A stretch of DNA of 64,000 nucleotides from Bolinopsis microptera (Eukaryota > Ctenophora > Tentaculata > Lobata > Bolinopsidae): contig NC_087072.1 of NCBI RefSeq assembly GCF_026151205.1, positions 12,562,169 through 12,626,168 on the forward strand, written 5' to 3'. Below the pieces are notes generated by a model. It was not told the DNA's origin. It was given only the letters and a program-made list of their open reading frames with translations, and ran no database searches. The position numbers were made by a program, and so were the translations under genes. Numbering within the stretch: the first letter of the stretch is position 1; every line of letters begins with the position of its first letter. This document shows positions 62,597 to 64,000 of this stretch, piece after piece.

Positions 62597-64000
62597 TAAT
62601 AATAATAATAATAATAAGTAGGAATTTATACATCGCTTTATAGCCATAAAGAACTCAAAACCCAAAGATTCAGTTCAAACCATCTAAAGCGACTCATGAG
62701 TAACATGTACATAAGAACTTATTTTTATGAAGTATGGATTTTATGAGAGAGGTAATACATGATACTTATACAAATACGTTTTCAAAGAGATGAGTTTTTA
62801 GTTTCTTTTTAAATAAGACGATATCAGTTAGTGTTCTCAATTGATAAGGAAGCTGATTCCAAACAGAGGGTCCGCAGTAGCTGAAACTTCTCTCGGTTTT
62901 ACTATAGTTTGAAATAGGAGGAACATTTAGGAGGAAATAGTCTTCTTCAGTTCTTAGTACACGTACAGGTTGACTCTTGATGTCAATACATTTGGTGATA
63001 TACTCCGGAGCTATGTTGTTGACGCATTTGAATACGGTTAGAGCAATCTTATACTCTATTCGTTGTCGTATTGGAAGAAAATGGGCTTTTTTCAGGAATG
63101 GAGTGACACTGTCCCATTTTTTGATAGCTTTCCAACCAAACAAGAATCGAACACAGGAATTTTGTACCTTCTGGAGTTTCTTTATGAGAAGATCGGGTAA
63201 ACCGTATAGGAGTCCATTGCAGTAGTCTAGTTTTGAAAAGATCAAGCAGTGAATGAGCTGTCTTTTTAGATCATAGTTAAGCTTCGAGCCTATAACTCGA
63301 AGGTTCCTCAGATGGATGTTGCAGCAACTGATAATTGAATTTATTTGATCTTCAAATGTTAGGAATTGATCAAATAGGACACCTAAACTTTTCACTGTGC
63401 GGGATGCCTCCACAGGGTCAGCTGCATTGTCAAGTTGTATTGAATCGACTGGACATGAAGAGTAACTGTTCTTGGTCTGTACTACAAGAGCTTCTGTTTT
63501 GTTTTGGTTCAGTTTGAGTTTATTTTGGGTCATCCAGGTTTTAATATCTTCAAAACAATTTGTTATTCTCTCTTCGATTGTTGACAGATCTCGAAATAGT
63601 GGGTTAAACTCAATGTACAGTTGAGTGTCATCTGCGTACATATGGATGTTAAATCCATGTCTCTTTGCGATCTGATTGAGCTCCTTTGTGTAAAGTATAA
63701 ACAGAATTGGACCTAGAATTGAACCTTGCGGGACTCCAATTCTAAGGAAGCATCTCTTTGATCTTGATTTATCAATAGTTACTGTGAAGGATCTGTTATT
63801 AAGGTATGATGTAAACCATTCGAGAACAGTACCTTCAAAACCAAAGTCCTTTTTTAGTTTTTTTAGGAGCAAGTGATGATTTACAGTATCAAAAGCAGCA
63901 CTGAGGTCCAAAAGGAGGAGGATAACCTTGCTTTTCATGTCACTGATACAAAGAAGATCATTGTAGATGGTAAGGGTTGCAGTTTCGCAGCTATGATTTG
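62597..64000 (-). mobile_element. CR1/L2-type LINE, 3' part, with (TTA)n tail
   Basis: The minus strand runs from reverse transcriptase at the window edge to a 3' end gctataaagcgatgtataaa, then a (TTATTA)n run at 62597-62617. This 3' structure is typical of CR1/L2/Rex1 elements. The 5' part and both target duplications are outside or unresolved. Confidence 0.85.
62766..64000 (-). CDS. LINE reverse transcriptase (CR1/L2-type), partial
   Basis: Open to the window edge; 390 codons follow the first internal Met. ILLLLDLSAAFDTVNHHLLL (block A), IGVPQGSILGPILFILY (block B), HMYADDTQLYIEF (YADD catalytic block C), NKTEALVV, SLGVLFD (block E), then the C-terminal YCNGLLYGLPDLLIKKLQKV and PSVWNQLPYQLR features standard in CR1/L2/Rex1 proteins. 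The frame upstream of the Met is also open (ETATLTIYNDLLCISD). No frameshift or stop, so this is a recent copy. It differs from the endonuclease-bearing LINE at base 1 only as far as can be judged from non-overlapping parts; they might be one family. Confidence 0.92.
   Translation of the reverse strand, partial: NHSCETATLTIYNDLLCISDMKSKVILLLLDLSAAFDTVNHHLLLKKLKKDFGFEGTVLEWFTSYLNNRSFTVTIDKSRSKRCFLRIGVPQGSILGPILFILYTKELNQIAKRHGFNIHMYADDTQLYIEFNPLFRDLSTIEERITNCFEDIKTWMTQNKLKLNQNKTEALVVQTKNSYSSCPVDSIQLDNAADPVEASRTVKSLGVLFDQFLTFEDQINSIISCCNIHLRNLRVIGSKLNYDLKRQLIHCLIFSKLDYCNGLLYGLPDLLIKKLQKVQNSCVRFLFGWKAIKKWDSVTPFLKKAHFLPIRQRIEYKIALTVFKCVNNIAPEYITKCIDIKSQPVRVLRTEEDYFLLNVPPISNYSKTERSFSYCGPSVWNQLPYQLRTLTDIVLFKKKLKTHLFENVFV

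Overview
This is a eukaryotic, metazoan-type nuclear window. Genes are split by short GT-AG introns, several genes are nested inside the introns of others, and the sequence is AT-rich and full of transposon debris. The recognisable genes fit a ciliated invertebrate animal: BBS9, KATNBL1, a DC-STAMP-domain protein, CoREST, SNX19, NDOR1, a cholinesterase-like esterase and a 7TM receptor. I cannot name the species from sequence alone; an early-branching animal is a guess.

Layout. 1-5030: minus-strand LINE with several ORFs, its ORF2 cut by the window edge. 5301-9630: 4.3 kb inverted-repeat element. 9825-11053: decayed hAT-like element. 13279-27930: BBS9 in 13 exons on the minus strand (838 codons, reading phase consistent at every junction). 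Its introns hold an intronless carboxylesterase on the opposite strand, three tRNA-Gly(TCC) genes with two decayed relatives, and a transposon with G-homopolymer ends. 28523-33900: NDOR1 in 8 exons, with an intronless 7TM receptor inside intron 4. 34711-35735: KATNBL1-like con80 protein. 36131-42207: DCST1-like fusion protein in 10 exons. 42760-52530: transposons and repeats, including a piggyBac-like TTAA element, a complete 5'-truncated LINE insertion with target-site duplication, and a perfect DNA cloverleaf. 53681-55348: CoREST. 56768-59132: HD-domain phosphohydrolase. 60202-62346: SNX19-like sorting nexin. 62597-64000: CR1/L2-type LINE, cut by the window edge.

The most unusual observation is a recurring mutation type: short tandem duplications lying across gene-structure boundaries. 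At least five splice sites, one start codon and one stop codon are copied (BBS9 start, exon 6 acceptor, exon 8 donor x5, exon 9 acceptor; KATNBL1 donor x3; HD-protein donor x15; DCST1 stop). Each leaves a potentially functional extra copy of a boundary signal. Next are the junction-perfect cloverleaf at 49464-49628, two elements ending in long G runs with 7-8 bp target duplications, and a CoREST protein with an extra GATA-type Cys4 motif.

Exon coordinates were worked out by hand from splice consensus, reading phase and remembered homologues. No alignment or database search was run.
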